From an uncultured Clostridia bacterium (GTDB lineage Bacteria; Bacillota; Clostridia; Christensenellales; CAG-917): a DNA stretch of 64,000 nt. This document shows positions 63,229 to 64,000 of the stretch, one piece after another. The notes beneath the pieces were generated by a model, which was not told where the DNA came from, searched no databases, and saw only the letters and a program-made list of their open reading frames with translations. Within the stretch, counting starts at the first letter, position 1; each line of letters starts with the position of its first letter. Location: assembly GCA_947625225.1 (NCBI GenBank), contig CANQNQ010000002.1:62001-126000 (forward strand), written 5' to 3'. Position numbers and translations under genes: made by a program.

Positions 63229-64000
63229 ATGGCAACTAAAATATTGTTATTGGATTCCAACAGCCTTATGCATCGCGCATATCACGCGCTGCCCAACCTC
63301 AAGACCACAAAGGGGCTTTATACGGGGGCTATTTTCGGATTTCTCAACATTTTGCTGCGCCTCATCAAGGAGCAGCGCCCCACGCATATCGCCGCCGCGT
63401 TCGACCTGCACGGGCCCACCTTCCGCCACAAGATGTACGACGGTTACAAGGCGACGCGCAAGCCTATGGACGAGGAACTGCGCCAACAGGTGGAGCCGCT
63501 TAAAGAACTGATCACGGATATGGGCATCAAAATCGTCAGCATGCAGGGCTACGAGGGCGACGACATCCTGGGCACGCTGGCAAAGCGCTTCAACGAGGAG
63601 TGCATAATCGTCACCGGGGACCGCGACAGCTTCCAGCTGGTCAGCCCCACCACCAAGGTGTTCTGGACAAAGCGCGGCGTGACGGAGATAGAAGTGTACG
63701 ACGAGGCGCGCCTGCTTGAGGACGGCTTCACCACCTCGCAATATATAGACTACAAGGCGTTGCGCGGCGATACGTCCGACAACATCCCGGGCATTCCCGG
63801 CGTGGGAGAAAAGACCGCCAAGCAGCTTATAGAACAGTTCGGTTCGCTGGACAGCGTGCTTCAAAACGCGGGCAACATAAAGGGCAAATTGGGCGAGACC
63901 ATCGCCACCCACCGCGACATTGCGCTGCTCAGCCGCCGGCTTGCCGTCATAGATACGGACGTGCCCGTGGAATGTACGCTTGCCGATATCGCATTCACGC
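63229..64000 (+). CDS. polA: DNA polymerase I, N-terminal 5'-3' exonuclease part, cut by window edge
   Basis: From ATG 63229 (GGTGG upstream) the frame is open to the window end (257 codons). It encodes the flap/5' nuclease domain: LLLDSNSLMHRAYHALP, FDLHGPTFRHKMYDGYKATR, GYEGDDILGTLAKRF, VTGDRDSFQLV (metal-binding acids), then the helix-hairpin-helix DTSDNIPGIPGVGEKTAKQL. This matches Pol I, which replaces RNA primers and fills repair gaps; the proofreading and polymerase domains lie beyond the window. A stand-alone 5' nuclease of about 290 residues cannot be excluded, since the end is not seen. Confidence 0.9.
   Translation, partial: MATKILLLDSNSLMHRAYHALPNLKTTKGLYTGAIFGFLNILLRLIKEQRPTHIAAAFDLHGPTFRHKMYDGYKATRKPMDEELRQQVEPLKELITDMGIKIVSMQGYEGDDILGTLAKRFNEECIIVTGDRDSFQLVSPTTKVFWTKRGVTEIEVYDEARLLEDGFTTSQYIDYKALRGDTSDNIPGIPGVGEKTAKQLIEQFGSLDSVLQNAGNIKGKLGETIATHRDIALLSRRLAVIDTDVPVECTLADIAFT

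Overview
The window looks like a chromosomal segment of a low-to-mid GC Bacillota, most likely an uncultured gut-type Clostridia. The grounds are the spoVT - spoVB-like flippase - mazG order seen near the sporulation genes of Bacillus and Clostridium, a DnaD-type primosome protein, a single-chain Fe-S serine dehydratase, BMP-type nucleoside uptake, strong GGAGG ribosome sites, and consensus sigma-A promoters with 16-18 bp spacers. The genus cannot be named from the sequence. No rRNA, tRNA, CRISPR array, prophage or transposase gene was seen.

Layout. 1-5.6 kb: a ClC channel cut by the left edge, a WYL regulator, typA, and divergent serine dehydratase. 5.6-6.4 kb: non-coding, with repeat elements. 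6.4-12.5 kb: a GPH sugar symporter, then an isolated two-gene unit made of an SPFH-domain protein and a zinc-ribbon/TIR/TPR-like/membrane protein. 12.8-16.6 kb: a CtpE-like P-type ATPase, a PepSY lipoprotein and HU. 16.8-23.1 kb: a glutamate-semialdehyde-aminomutase-like enzyme, an anchored alkaline phosphatase and a zinc-ribbon Sel1-repeat protein, separated by two unusually repeat-rich and hairpin-rich non-coding regions. 23.3-30.8 kb: a duplicated class II aldolase, an AlkZ-related protein, a LytS-type kinase with its response regulator, a BspA-like LRR lipoprotein and an unknown membrane-anchored secreted protein. 31.2-37.2 kb: xpt plus a BMP-type nucleoside ABC importer, which together form a purine salvage unit. 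37.3-44.7 kb: a DnaD-like protein, spoVT, flippase, mazG, dus and trmL. 44.8-49.4 kb: glycolytic pgk, tpiA and gpmI with two small genes inserted. 49.4-52.4 kb: a MATE exporter and a CPA2 antiporter. 52.8-62.3 kb: a small membrane protein, then a zinc-ribbon ABC ATPase, a large permease and two tandem paralogous giant Ig-like/beta-helix surface proteins. 62.4-64 kb: a patatin and the start of polA.

The points most worth a second look are: (1) the SPFH + zinc-ribbon-TIR pair; (2) the zinc-ribbon ABC transporter linked to two anchored giant surface proteins; (3) poly-G tracts of 10 and 9 bases inside a histidine kinase gene and one of those surface-protein genes, which are candidates for phase variation; (4) two tandem copies of a structured element at 18.48-18.97 kb whose stem sequences differ while pairing is kept; (5) a family of at least six GGGGTCCCC-stem-loop-GGGGTA elements; and (6) one zinc-ribbon module reused at the N-terminus of unrelated proteins.
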